This document shows positions 23,326 to 32,219 of a stretch of DNA of 64,000 nucleotides, one piece after another. Each line of letters begins with the position of its first letter. Position 1 is the first letter of the stretch. Source of the DNA: an uncultured Lachnospiraceae bacterium (GTDB taxonomy: Bacteria; Bacillota; Clostridia; Lachnospirales; Lachnospiraceae); assembly GCA_947652925.1 (NCBI GenBank), contig CANTEW010000010.1, positions 1 through 64,000 of the forward strand, in the 5' to 3' direction. Below the pieces are notes generated by a model that ran no database searches, was not told the DNA's origin, and saw only the letters and a program-made list of their open reading frames with translations. The position numbers and the translations under genes are program-made.

Positions 23326-24660
23326 TCATATCAATCCCAGCCTCAACTGCTGGAGGAAATCCTGCTGCTCGTCTTCCGGAGCCTTCTCTTTCTGTTTTTC
23401 TTGCTGTTGCTGCTGCCTGCGGCCTCCCTGGTCATTATACTGCTCCAGGTAATCGCTCTCTTTTTGGTCCACTACGACCGTCGTCGGCGTCCCAAGATTC
23501 TCTTCCATGATCTGGGCTATATTTTTAGCTCCGGAGGACAACAATCCCATCGTCTTCTCGTTGCTGCAGACGATCGAGACACTGACCTTCTCCGCTGTAT
23601 AGGCCACCTTGATAGCCAGTTTCCCCAGATTCTCCGGATGGAGCCAGATCTCAAATTCCTGGTCTTTGAGAGCCATTTTGGCTTTGAGCTGATCCATCAA
23701 CTGGTCCATCAGCTGCTGCGGACTCTCCGCCCGTACATGTACCACTGGGACTGTCCCTGCCATCTTCTGTGGTGATCCCTGTAAAGGATCCTGCCGTAGA
23801 GCAGCCCCCGCTGCAAATGTCTGCACGCTGGAGTCCTCTGCATGCTCCTCCGTCCCCAGCCCTTTCACATCTTCCTCAGGCTGCTGGCCTGGCTCCCTGA
23901 CAACTCTGGTCTGCAAAGCCGCATCCCTCTCTTGTATCTGGGATCTGGCATTTACTTCTATCTTGCCATTTCCTTCTACATTTTTTTCCTTCTGAGAGCT
24001 GCCATTTTCTTCCACATGCTGATCCTTTTTTAAGGATCCGGGCTGTAACTGCGGCACATGTTCCTCTATGCCTCCCTCTTTTACAGTTTCCACGGGGACT
24101 TTTACCTTTGTTGTATCCGGCGCTTTTTTGTTCTGCTCTGGACGAACGGTTTCCCCTGCTGATGCTGCTGACAGGAGACCCGGATCTTCCCCGCCGGATA
24201 CACCGGACTCTTCCAATGCTCCCTGCAAAGGCTGTACCAATGGACTTTGACTCTCCACTGTCTCGGGCTCCACGCCTGTAACTGCATCTCCCATCATGGG
24301 GACTGTCTGGTTTTCTTCCAGATGCAGATCGCCCATATACAAGAATTGCAATGCCTGCATCCCCAGATCGGGCAGGACACTCTCATCCGCAGTCTCCTCT
24401 TTCTTTCCCACAGTATCCGGCTTCTCTATCCCGCCGCCCTGGGTTTCCAGAGTCTGCTGACCATCTGCCTTTTTCATAGGATCTGATCCGGAGGATCCCT
24501 TTTCTTTTGGAGTCTCCTTTTTCGACGGATCTCTCAGAAGATCCCGGAAATCATCTGCTTTCCCGCCGGCTTTATCTTTCTTCCGCGGCGACTGTGATGT
24601 TCCCGGCTGCTGCTGGATCATCTTGCTGGGCAGATCCAACTGAGGCATCATATTCTGCAT
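23326..24660 (-). CDS. fliK: Flagellar hook-length control protein FliK
   Basis: The 444-residue protein has a low-complexity N-terminal two thirds rich in Glu, Gln and Lys and a C-terminal Flg_hook domain (about residues 315-400) with EIWLHPENLGKLAIKVAY, the L-x-P-E-x-L-G motif. FliK is exported during hook growth and triggers the FlhB switch. The ATG at 24660 (MQNMMPQLDL) has AAGGAGG about 12 bases upstream; an in-frame start 25 codons earlier would run into the fliJ end and looks unrelated. The C-terminal tail is Gln/Glu-rich. Confidence 0.88.
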   Translation of the reverse strand: MQNMMPQLDLPSKMIQQQPGTSQSPRKKDKAGGKADDFRDLLRDPSKKETPKEKGSSGSDPMKKADGQQTLETQGGGIEKPDTVGKKEETADESVLPDLGMQALQFLYMGDLHLEENQTVPMMGDAVTGVEPETVESQSPLVQPLQGALEESGVSGGEDPGLLSAASAGETVRPEQNKKAPDTTKVKVPVETVKEGGIEEHVPQLQPGSLKKDQHVEENGSSQKEKNVEGNGKIEVNARSQIQERDAALQTRVVREPGQQPEEDVKGLGTEEHAEDSSVQTFAAGAALRQDPLQGSPQKMAGTVPVVHVRAESPQQLMDQLMDQLKAKMALKDQEFEIWLHPENLGKLAIKVAYTAEKVSVSIVCSNEKTMGLLSSGAKNIAQIMEENLGTPTTVVVDQKESDYLEQYNDQGGRRQQQQQEKQKEKAPEDEQQDFLQQLRLGLI

Positions 24661-24746
24661 GATATGGCAAAACCTCCTTTCCTGATAAGATATCTGTTGA
24701 TAACAATATATGGTAAACTGCTCGCGCAGGTCCACCCACTCTCATA

Positions 24747-25211
24747 TCATAAAGCCTGTTCTTCGCGTATACTCCTGCTGCGCACATTGGAAACGAACTC
24801 CTCGATGAACAATTCCTCGCTTTTCTGTACCTGGTACTCATATTGTGCCATTTTCTTATCTTTCAAGAGTTCGATCGAAGCTGTCTCAGTCTTCGCTGCC
24901 ACGACTTCTTTACGCTTTTCTTCTTTGCGCTCTTCCAATCTCACCAGAGCTTCTCTTTCCAGTCTCTCTCTGGCCCGCAGATTATTGAGATAATTCTCAT
25001 ATGTACCCATCTCCAGGACCGACATCCCCTGCACGCGCTTTTCCTGCAGCCTGCCTGACCAATCCCTGTCCTGGCCTTCCAGCTTCTCTATACGCTTTTC
25101 TGCGCTGACGATATCACTGATGATCTGCGCCTGCTCATTACGCAGGTTATCCAAAACCTGCTGCTTATAGTTTAACACAGTATGGAGGGGAAAGTAAAAC
25201 TTTTTCATCAT
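24747..25211 (-). CDS. fliJ: Flagellar export chaperone FliJ
   Basis: The 154-residue protein is an almost continuous charged coiled coil with the FliJ opening (FYFPLHTVLNYKQQVLDNLRNEQAQI). FliJ couples the FliI ATPase to the FlhA gate. It follows fliI by 15 bases, the standard order. GAGGTTAG precedes the tandem ATG-ATG start. Confidence 0.9.
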   Translation of the reverse strand: MMKKFYFPLHTVLNYKQQVLDNLRNEQAQIISDIVSAEKRIEKLEGQDRDWSGRLQEKRVQGMSVLEMGTYENYLNNLRARERLEREALVRLEERKEEKRKEVVAAKTETASIELLKDKKMAQYEYQVQKSEELFIEEFVSNVRSRSIREEQAL

Positions 25212-25226
25212 CTAACCTCTTTTTGA

Positions 25227-26534
25227 TCAACCTTGGTCCAATATCTTATGCATATGCTGGATGATCTCTTCATATGTAAAATTTTCATCTGTCTGCTGCA
25301 TCAAAAAAGCATTGATCAGATCGATCTTCTGGATCGCCCGGTCTAATTTCGGATTCGTCCCTGACTTATAGGCACCGATAGCGATCAGATCTTCATTTTT
25401 AGAGTAAAGACTGAGGATATCCCTGATCTTTGCAGCTAATCCCTTATGTTCTTTCGATACGATACTTGTCATCAGACGCGAGATACTGGCATTCACATCG
25501 ATAGCTGGAAAATGGTTCTCATTCGCCAATCTCCTGCTCAATACGATATGTCCGTCCAGGATACCGCGCACCGTATCGGCGATGGGTTCATTGGTATCAT
25601 CACCTTCTACCAATACCGTGTAGACTCCTGTGATGGAACCTTTCTCAAAATTCCCGCTGCGTTCCAGCAATTTGGGGAATTCCGCGTAAATGGATGGCGT
25701 ATAGCCTCTTGCGACCGGCGGCTCTCCGATCGCAAGCCCTATCTCCCTCTGTGCCATAGCAAACCGGGTAAGAGAATCCATCATCAGCAACACATCTTTT
25801 CCCTGGTCTTTAAAATATTCCGCTATGGTCGTAGCGACCAGAGGACACTTCATACGCAGCATAGCCGGCTGGTCCGATGTGGCGACTACCAGCACCGATC
25901 GCTTGAGGCCCTCCGGCCCCAGGTCTTTTTCCGCAAACTCCAGCACCTCACGGCCACGCTCCCCCACCAGGGCGATGACATTGATATCCGCCTTCACATT
26001 CTTAGCGATCATCCCCAGCAAGGTACTCTTTCCCACGCCGCTCCCCGCAAATATGCCGATACGCTGGCCTTTTCCAATGGTGTTCAGCCCGTCAATGGCT
26101 TTCACTCCGAATTCCAGCCGCTCGGTGATCAGGGGACGGTCCATGGGATTGATAAACGTATTCTCCACATAATAATGTCGCTGGGAATGGAACCCGCCTT
26201 TGTTGTCCATAGGCCGTCCCATAGCGTCGATGATACGGCCGCGGAGAAATTCCCCCACCGGGATCTTCAGTCTTTTTCTCGTGTTGCGGACAAAGCTCCC
26301 TACGGCGATACCGCTCAGATTCTCATAAGCCATGATCTGGATCTTATCATTTTTGAACCCGACGACTTCCACCGGGATCTGCTGGTTGCGGTCTTCATCG
26401 TAGATCATGGCGATATCCCCGATACTGGCATTCCCGCCGGATGCCTCTATGGACATCCCCACCACATTTTCTACTTTTCCGATATGGTTTACAGTATCTG
26501 CGCTGGCTATCAGCCCTGGCAATTCACTAAACAA
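25227..26534 (-). CDS. fliI: Flagellum-specific ATPase FliI
   Basis: The 435-residue ATPase has the Walker A GIFAGSGVGKSTLLG, a Walker B region VLLMMDSLTRFAMAQREIGL and the family motif RGYTPSIYAEFPKLLERSG. It energises unloading of export substrates. The predicted start is a TTG at 26534 with AGGAGG six bases upstream, followed by MFSELPGL. It lies 16 bases after fliH. Confidence 0.96.
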   Translation of the reverse strand: MFSELPGLIASADTVNHIGKVENVVGMSIEASGGNASIGDIAMIYDEDRNQQIPVEVVGFKNDKIQIMAYENLSGIAVGSFVRNTRKRLKIPVGEFLRGRIIDAMGRPMDNKGGFHSQRHYYVENTFINPMDRPLITERLEFGVKAIDGLNTIGKGQRIGIFAGSGVGKSTLLGMIAKNVKADINVIALVGERGREVLEFAEKDLGPEGLKRSVLVVATSDQPAMLRMKCPLVATTIAEYFKDQGKDVLLMMDSLTRFAMAQREIGLAIGEPPVARGYTPSIYAEFPKLLERSGNFEKGSITGVYTVLVEGDDTNEPIADTVRGILDGHIVLSRRLANENHFPAIDVNASISRLMTSIVSKEHKGLAAKIRDILSLYSKNEDLIAIGAYKSGTNPKLDRAIQKIDLINAFLMQQTDENFTYEEIIQHMHKILDQG

Positions 26535-26550
26535 TGGATCCCTCCTGCTC

Positions 26551-27348
26551 TTACAGCCGTGCGTTGTTCAATATATCTTTGATATTCTCCATCTGCGTGT
26601 TCACACTGGCATCTACGATCTCGTCCGGCAGCTCGATGATACACGTCCCCGGATCTTCGTTTTCCATCGCCACGACCTTCAGATTATCCGTCAGACGGGC
26701 CATCTCCCTGATGAGCTGGGTATCCCCTTTTACGATCATCTCGGAATCCTGTTTTGAGATATAGATCTTCGCCCATTGGGTCTTTTTGATCTTATCTGTG
26801 GCGGCCACGATCATCCGCTTGATGACTTCCCCGCTGGACCGCAGGCTGGTCTGGATGATCTTCTCGGAGACAGCCAGACAGATCCTTTTCAGATCGTCCA
26901 GGTACTGTTCCAGTATCTTTTCTTTTTCCTCTGTCACAGAATCGATCACCTGGCGCATCTGATCCCTCAGGGCATCCAGTTCATCCTCCATCTTCTGGGT
27001 CATTTCCTGATATGCGTCCTGATATCCCTCATCATGGCCGTCCCCGTAACCTTCATCGTGCCCCCGGCGCCGTGCGATCTCTTCCGCCTCATGTGCCCTC
27101 TCCTCGGCTTCTTTGGCGATATGGCCTGCCTTCTGCCGGGCGTCTTCCAGGATCTCCTCCGCCTGGCGCAGAGCTTCCTGTAATTCTTTCTCCCCTGGCT
27201 TTTCCTTCGGCTCTGCCCCCTCCTCACCCTCTTCTTCCGATACTTCTCCTGGAGGAGGGACCTCACCGAAATCAGCTTTGAATTCATAAGGGCGGATATC
27301 TATCTCTTCGCCGTCTCTCACTATACGGTAACTAAGCAATGATATCAT
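26551..27348 (-). CDS. fliH: Flagellar assembly protein FliH
   Basis: The 265-residue protein has a Glu-rich N-terminus (residues about 25-60), a charged helical stretch with Glu/Ala/Arg-rich repeats and short G-x-x-x-G patterns (RGHDEGYGDGHDEGYQDAYQ), and a C-terminal FliH/V-ATPase E-type domain (KILEQYLDDLKRICLAVSEKI). It binds and regulates FliI. The start overlaps the end of fliG by 17 bases. The ATG at 27348 is preferred over a GTG three codons earlier. Confidence 0.9.
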   Translation of the reverse strand: MISLLSYRIVRDGEEIDIRPYEFKADFGEVPPPGEVSEEEGEEGAEPKEKPGEKELQEALRQAEEILEDARQKAGHIAKEAEERAHEAEEIARRRGHDEGYGDGHDEGYQDAYQEMTQKMEDELDALRDQMRQVIDSVTEEKEKILEQYLDDLKRICLAVSEKIIQTSLRSSGEVIKRMIVAATDKIKKTQWAKIYISKQDSEMIVKGDTQLIREMARLTDNLKVVAMENEDPGTCIIELPDEIVDASVNTQMENIKDILNNARL

Positions 27349-28354
27349 CCTTTCCACTCTTAGCGATCACGATCTCACCTGCTTCTTCCAGCTGACGGAT
27401 CTGGTTCACGATCCTCTGCTGTGCTTCCTCAACATCTTTCAGGCGCACATTCACTGTGATCTCCAGGTCAGAACGGACACTCTCAGCCATACGCGTGGAC
27501 ATATTGGCAAAGAACAGATTCGCCAGGTCTTCGTTGGCATTCTTCAATGCGTATACCAGGTCGCGCATATCGCAGTCCCGGATAAAACGCTGTACGGAAC
27601 GATCGTCCATCGTGAGGATATCCTCGAATACAAACATCTTCTTGCGGATATCTTCCGCCAGCTGCGCATCTTCCCGCCCCAATTCTTCGAATATGTATTT
27701 TTCATTGCTGCGGTCGATATTGTTCATCACCTCGGCGATGAAATCGATACCTCCGATCGTGGTGTAATCGGTGGTGAGGATATTGGCGAATCTTTTCTTC
27801 AATTCTGCCTCTACCACTTTGATCGCATCCGGTGAAGCCCGGTCCATCCGCGCTATGCTCTCTACCACCTGGATCCGTTTCTCCTTGGGAAGTTCCTCGA
27901 TCACTTCCGCTGTCTGGCTGGCATCCGCATAGGAGAGTACGAGGGCGATCGTCTGCGGCCTCTCATGCTGGAGTACAGACAGGATGTTCTTGCTGTCCGT
28001 CTTGCGGATAAAATCGAAGGGACTGGCTTTCATGAACCTGTTCAATCTCTCCAGGAGCTTGGAGGCAGTACTCTCGCCAAAGGCTTTTTCAAGTACCGTA
28101 CGGGCGTATTCGATACCGCCGTCCGTGACCACTTTCTGTGTCAGACACATCTTATAGAATTCATCCAGCACTGCTGTGGTCTGTTCAGCAGTCAGATGCC
28201 CCAATTTCGCTACTTCCACTGTCAGATTCTCGATCTCTTCTTCCGTAAGGAATTTATAGATCTCCGATGCCTGATCCACGCCCATAGATACGACTACAGC
28301 CGCCGCTTTCTGCTCCAGTGTCAGACCAAGCTCAGCCATCGCTTCTTCTGCCAT
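27332..28354 (-). CDS. fliG: Flagellar motor switch protein FliG
   Basis: The 340-residue protein has three FliG domains: N-terminal (LTLEQKAAAVVVSMGVDQASEIY), middle with the EHPQ-type motif (LQHERPQTIALVLSYAD) and C-terminal torque helix (VFEDILTMDDRSVQRFIRDCD). It links the MS ring to FliM and contacts the stator. The ATG at 28354 has GGAGG eight bases upstream and lies inside the end of fliF, a 23-base overlap that suggests translational coupling. Confidence 0.95.
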   Translation of the reverse strand: MAEEAMAELGLTLEQKAAAVVVSMGVDQASEIYKFLTEEEIENLTVEVAKLGHLTAEQTTAVLDEFYKMCLTQKVVTDGGIEYARTVLEKAFGESTASKLLERLNRFMKASPFDFIRKTDSKNILSVLQHERPQTIALVLSYADASQTAEVIEELPKEKRIQVVESIARMDRASPDAIKVVEAELKKRFANILTTDYTTIGGIDFIAEVMNNIDRSNEKYIFEELGREDAQLAEDIRKKMFVFEDILTMDDRSVQRFIRDCDMRDLVYALKNANEDLANLFFANMSTRMAESVRSDLEITVNVRLKDVEEAQQRIVNQIRQLEEAGEIVIAKSGKDDIIA

Positions 28355-29999
28355 CCTGCTCACCTCCACTCAACCAATTGCGCAGCATCTGAGCCGCGAT
28401 CTCCGGACTCTGCTCAGCAAATTCACGTATCTGCTGCCGCAGTTCCATCCCTTTCTCTGTCTCAGCATCCAAGACTTGTGCATTTTCTTCCTCTTCCTCG
28501 TTGTCTATGATGCCTTCTCCCACTATGCCTTCCATGTTCTCGGCGCCTTCTTGCTCTCCCATCATAGCGAGCATACGAGCCTGTTCAGCTGCCGCCTGCT
28601 GCGCCGCTCTCTTTTTCTTGTTCTTATTATTCAAGACCACTGCCAGCACGATACCAGTCGCTACCAAGAACAGGAGCAGGACGACACCCAGGATCAGCCA
28701 GCTGCTGCTCCTTGCAAAGAATCCTCCGGCGGCTGTGGTCTGCGTCTCGTCTCCTTCCGGTTCAAAGAATGGAGCTGCCAAGATGGCTACTTTCTCATCC
28801 TGATCCACCAGCTGGATCCCGGCCGCGTTCCCGATCACTGACTTTAAGTCGTCTTCATCAATGTCCCCCAGATCGTCCGTATTGAGCGTCACCGCTACAG
28901 ACAGATCCTCAATGGCACCTGCCGGCACCTGGCCCTGTTCCTTGATCTGGTTGAACAGATACTCTCTATCATATTGACGGCTGGCGTAGTTGGTGTCATC
29001 CTCTCCGCCATCTGTATTGTATTCCGGGATATCCGCATTCGTCTCTGTCCCCGCCACTCCGTTCACTGTACCGTCGGCATTGTTCGTCTCCCAGGCGCCG
29101 CTCTCTTTCGAGAGCAGGCCCTGTTTATCATCCTCATCACGCTTCTCCGGCGTGCTGTAGTCGATCGTCTCCCGCACCAGAGTCTCCATATTGACCCGTG
29201 CTTTCGTAGACACCCTTACATTCCCGTTGCCAAAGAGAGGAGAGAGTACATTCAGCACTTTCTGGCTGATCTGGTTCTCCGCTATACGGGCGATCTCTTC
29301 CGTCTCCTGGGTGCTGATGCCGGAGCCTTCGCTCTCCTCATTCACAGATACATCCAGGCCGTTCCCATCAAAAATAGCCACATTATCAATAGACATCCCA
29401 GGTATCGCTTTAGAGACCAGGTTCTGCACAGCGATCGCCTGCTCCTCCGTGGGGGACCCATTGTCCTGCATGACCATGACTACAGATGCACTGGCCTCTT
29501 CCTTGTCGGAATCATCCAATGCATATTTTTGCTGCTCGCCCAACGCGATCGTGACCTTCGCATCCTTCACATTGTCAAACAGTGAGATCGTAGCTCCGAT
29601 CCGATCCTGCAGATCGTAGATCTTATACGTCTGCTTATCGGAATCGGTCGTCATCATCGTGGCATTATTTCTAAAAATATCGTATGTAAACCCGCTCTTC
29701 GGGTATCCCTGTGAAGCCAGGCTCACCTTCACCTGATCCACATTTTCCGCAGGCACATATATAGTCCCCTGGCCGTCATATCTGTAATCGACCGCTGATT
29801 CCTGCAGCAAGCCGATGATCTGCTGCGCCTCGTCTGTATTCACTTCCGAATACAGAACTTCATATTCTTTCCGGTTCAGCACCAATGCAAGGATCACCGC
29901 TGCTGCAATGAGAACGATAAGCCCCGCCCCGATCAGGATCTTTGTCTTCCTTCCAAGTTTTGCAAAAAACTCTTTAAATTGACCTAGCTTCTCTTTCAT
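28332..29999 (-). CDS. fliF: Flagellar MS-ring protein FliF
   Basis: The 555-residue protein has an N-terminal helix (ILIGAGLIVLIAAAVILALVLN), ring-building motifs (EEQAIAVQNLVSKAIPGMSIDNVAIFD), an acidic Asp/Asn-rich linker, a second transmembrane helix (SSWLILGVVLLLFLVATGIVLAVVL) and a C-terminal FliG-binding tail (EQSPEIAAQMLRNWL). It forms the MS ring in the membrane. The ATG at 29999 is used; an in-frame TTG two codons earlier has slightly better spacing to GGAAAG. Confidence 0.95.
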   Translation of the reverse strand: MKEKLGQFKEFFAKLGRKTKILIGAGLIVLIAAAVILALVLNRKEYEVLYSEVNTDEAQQIIGLLQESAVDYRYDGQGTIYVPAENVDQVKVSLASQGYPKSGFTYDIFRNNATMMTTDSDKQTYKIYDLQDRIGATISLFDNVKDAKVTIALGEQQKYALDDSDKEEASASVVMVMQDNGSPTEEQAIAVQNLVSKAIPGMSIDNVAIFDGNGLDVSVNEESEGSGISTQETEEIARIAENQISQKVLNVLSPLFGNGNVRVSTKARVNMETLVRETIDYSTPEKRDEDDKQGLLSKESGAWETNNADGTVNGVAGTETNADIPEYNTDGGEDDTNYASRQYDREYLFNQIKEQGQVPAGAIEDLSVAVTLNTDDLGDIDEDDLKSVIGNAAGIQLVDQDEKVAILAAPFFEPEGDETQTTAAGGFFARSSSWLILGVVLLLFLVATGIVLAVVLNNKNKKKRAAQQAAAEQARMLAMMGEQEGAENMEGIVGEGIIDNEEEEENAQVLDAETEKGMELRQQIREFAEQSPEIAAQMLRNWLSGGEQDGRRSDG

Positions 30000-30049
30000 G
30001 TCCAACCGTTCTTTCCATTAGAATTTATGTCAACAGCCTGCTGTCTCAG

Positions 30050-30361
30050 CTATATATTGATGTTCATGAGCTGTGTATAAGCTTCCTGCGCCCGGTTCCT
30101 CAACTGTACCAGAAGATCCACAGCCAGCGAAGCCTCCGCTGCAGCGGTAGTGACGGATGCCGGATTGTCCAACTGCCCGGTAGTCAACAGATATTCCGCC
30201 TGGTTCAGTTCCTGGTCTGTGACCACCACATCTTCGATGGCACTCTTAAAAATATCCTTAAATACGGAGACGCCTTCCTGTCCGGCCACTTTTTGGACTA
30301 CATCTTTCTTCTCCTCCCCGATCCCCATCAGCTGGATCGGTGTTATGAACATTTCTTCCAT
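30050..30361 (-). CDS. fliE: Flagellar hook-basal body protein FliE
   Basis: The 103-residue protein has the FliE core (ASVTTAAAEASLAVDLLVQLRNRAQEAYTQLMNINI at its C-terminus) and normal length. It joins the MS ring to the rod. It follows flgB by 31 bases; the flgC gene that normally separates them is absent. AAGGAG precedes the ATG. Confidence 0.92.
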   Translation of the reverse strand: MEEMFITPIQLMGIGEEKKDVVQKVAGQEGVSVFKDIFKSAIEDVVVTDQELNQAEYLLTTGQLDNPASVTTAAAEASLAVDLLVQLRNRAQEAYTQLMNINI

Positions 30362-30392
30362 CTTTTTACTCTCTCTCCTTCATATTTATTCT

Positions 30393-30776
30393 CTATTGTC
30401 CTCTGATGACAGTTCGGAGCCTTGCGATATCACTGGTGATCGTCTGTGCCGTATACATATACTGGAGCGTAGCACGGCTCAGTTCCACGCTCTCCACATC
30501 CGCATCCACATTATTCTCATCCAAACGCGCAGACTCCTCCCCTGTATCATGTACGGTCGGGTGGGAACCCTGGATGGCTTCCGCGATCTTCTCATCATCC
30601 CTTGTCAGGGACGCATGCCTGAGACGCGTACGGAATTCATCTTCAAAAGTCACATATCTGCTCTTATAACCCGGTGTGTCTACATTTGCAAGATTATGTA
30701 GTGTGATCTGCTGTTTTCCCCACAGATACTCCATAGATCTTGAAGCCAGAGCAATGTTATTTCCAAATAGATTCAT
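30393..30776 (-). CDS. flgB: Flagellar basal-body rod protein FlgB
   Basis: The 127-residue protein opens with FGNNIALASRSMEYLWGKQQ and ITLHNLANVDTPGYKSR, the FlgB signature, and ends with a short coiled coil (LQYMYTAQTITSDIARLRTVIRG). It forms the proximal rod with FlgC. It is the first gene of the large flagellar operon. GGAG lies upstream of the ATG in a leader of about 80 bases. Confidence 0.94.
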   Translation of the reverse strand: MNLFGNNIALASRSMEYLWGKQQITLHNLANVDTPGYKSRYVTFEDEFRTRLRHASLTRDDEKIAEAIQGSHPTVHDTGEESARLDENNVDADVESVELSRATLQYMYTAQTITSDIARLRTVIRGQ

Positions 30777-30862
30777 GAGATCTCCACATCCTTTATCTTT
30801 ACTTTTATCTTATCCCTGCCATCCATACACGGCCAGAAGGCAGAATTTCAAACCTATTTATT

Positions 30863-30891
30863 ACTATACACGTTTGTCATAAAAAATGCAA
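30863..30891 (-). promoter_or_regulatory. Sigma-A promoter of the main flagellar operon
   Basis: On the minus strand TTGCAT (30891-30886), 17 bases, TATAGT (30868-30863) matches the sigma-A consensus closely (TTGACA/TATAAT). It lies about 87 bases upstream of flgB. No comparable promoter was found further downstream in the operon, so it probably drives most or all of 4503-30776. Confidence 0.7.
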
Positions 30892-31031
30892 GTAGGATAT
30901 CATAATAATACTATTGGATGATCTAAAAATATTTCCTATCTTTATCGTATCCTCCCCATTGAAAATGCTGTGTCCGCCGCCCCGTCCTGCCGCCTGCACA
31001 GCCACTTTGCCAATTTCTGTTACTGACCTAC

Positions 31032-31059
31032 TTGCAATTAAAATATGGTATGATATAAT
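31032..31059 (+). promoter_or_regulatory. Sigma-A promoter of the dnaD-like operon
   Basis: TTGCAA (31032-31037), 16 bases, TATAAT (31054-31059) with a TG one base upstream of the -10 element (extended -10). It lies about 55 bases before the DnaD-like gene. Together with the flgB promoter it leaves about 140 bases of AT-rich DNA without a clear feature between the two divergent units. Confidence 0.7.
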
Positions 31060-31113
31060 CCTACATACAATTGCTTTTATCAGCGATCATTTTTCAGAAA
31101 GAGAGTGAAAGAT

Positions 31114-32187
31114 ATGGCCACCCTTCATCTACATACACCTTGGGCCTCTGACATAACTTTGGTCCCCAACTGTTTCCTGGACAGGCATATGCTGCAAGCC
31201 AACGGAGAATTTGTGAAGATCTACCTCTACCTGCTCCGCTGTGCTCCTGACAGCCTGCCTTCCCTGTCTATGCTGGCAGACAAGATGAGCTGCACAGAAC
31301 GGGACATCCTGCGCGCTGTCCGGTACTGGGAGAAAGAAGGATTGCTGCTGCTCGGTCTCGACGCTGAGCAGAAGATCTCTGATATCTCTTTTATCTATCC
31401 AGAAAACACTCCAAAAAGCACTGTGCCGCCCGCCGAAGATACGGCAGACTTATCCGCCGGACCGGGACCGGAAAGCCCCGGGACCGGACCTGTACAGGGG
31501 GAGTCCGCAGATCCTGCGGGTCCTCCGCCGGAAACGGCTCTGTCTGCCGACAAGATCAGTCGGTTAAAAGAGAACGAGGATATCATCCAGCTGCTCTATA
31601 TCGCCGAGCAATACCTGGCCCGTCCCCTCACCGTGACAGATACCAATAAGATCCTCTATTTTTATGAAGGTCTTGGATTCAACGCAGAATTGATCGAATT
31701 CCTGATCGAACACTGCGTCTCAAAAAACCACAGGAGTATCCGCTATATTGAAAAAGTAGCCCTTTCCTGGGCAGAACATGGCATCACCTCCGTGGCCGCC
31801 GCCAAGGACGAGGCACGCCAGTACAGCAAGACTTATTATACCATCTTCAGGGCTCTGGGGATACAGAACAGGAACCCTGTCAAGAGCGAGATGGAGATGA
31901 TGGACTGCTGGATGCAGAAATGGGGATTTACCATGGAACTGATCTTGGAAGCCTGCAAACGGACTGTCCTGCAGACCGGGAACGGCAGCTTTGTCTACAC
32001 AGACAAGATCCTGAAAAAATGGCACGCTGAGAAGATCCGGCACATAACGGACTTAGAGGCCGCAGATGCTGAGCATAAGTCCCAGGCGGCCAAGAAAGCC
32101 CCGAAAAAAGTCCAAAACAAGTTCAACGATTATCCCCACCGGGATTACGACTTCGATCAGATCAAAAAATCCATGTTTGAACAATAG
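31114..32187 (+). CDS. DnaD-like primosomal protein with tandem DnaD C-terminal domains
   Basis: The 357-residue protein has an N-terminal winged-helix region (residues about 20-90, LRAVRYWEKEGLLLL), a Pro-rich spacer (about 105-145) and two consecutive DnaB_2/DnaD C-terminal domains. Each repeat ends with the family motif Y-x-x-x-I-x-x-x-W (RYIEKVALSWAEHGI and VYTDKILKKWHAEKI). DnaD-type proteins help load the replicative helicase. The next gene encodes a DnaC/DnaI-like loader ATPase, which supports the role. The ATG at 31114 is preferred over a GTG three codons earlier. Confidence 0.85.
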   Translation: MATLHLHTPWASDITLVPNCFLDRHMLQANGEFVKIYLYLLRCAPDSLPSLSMLADKMSCTERDILRAVRYWEKEGLLLLGLDAEQKISDISFIYPENTPKSTVPPAEDTADLSAGPGPESPGTGPVQGESADPAGPPPETALSADKISRLKENEDIIQLLYIAEQYLARPLTVTDTNKILYFYEGLGFNAELIEFLIEHCVSKNHRSIRYIEKVALSWAEHGITSVAAAKDEARQYSKTYYTIFRALGIQNRNPVKSEMEMMDCWMQKWGFTMELILEACKRTVLQTGNGSFVYTDKILKKWHAEKIRHITDLEAADAEHKSQAAKKAPKKVQNKFNDYPHRDYDFDQIKKSMFEQ

Positions 32188-32219
32188 TCATAGACAAGAT
32201 ACGCAGGAGGTCCATATAA

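Noticed and set aside
25446..26582. 378-codon plus-strand frame opposite fliI
   Set aside because: It is fully antisense to a well-supported ATPase and encodes no recognisable domain.
30777..31031. Small RNA gene between flgB and the dnaD-like gene
   Set aside because: Only promoters and AT-rich DNA are visible; no stable structure with a terminator was found.
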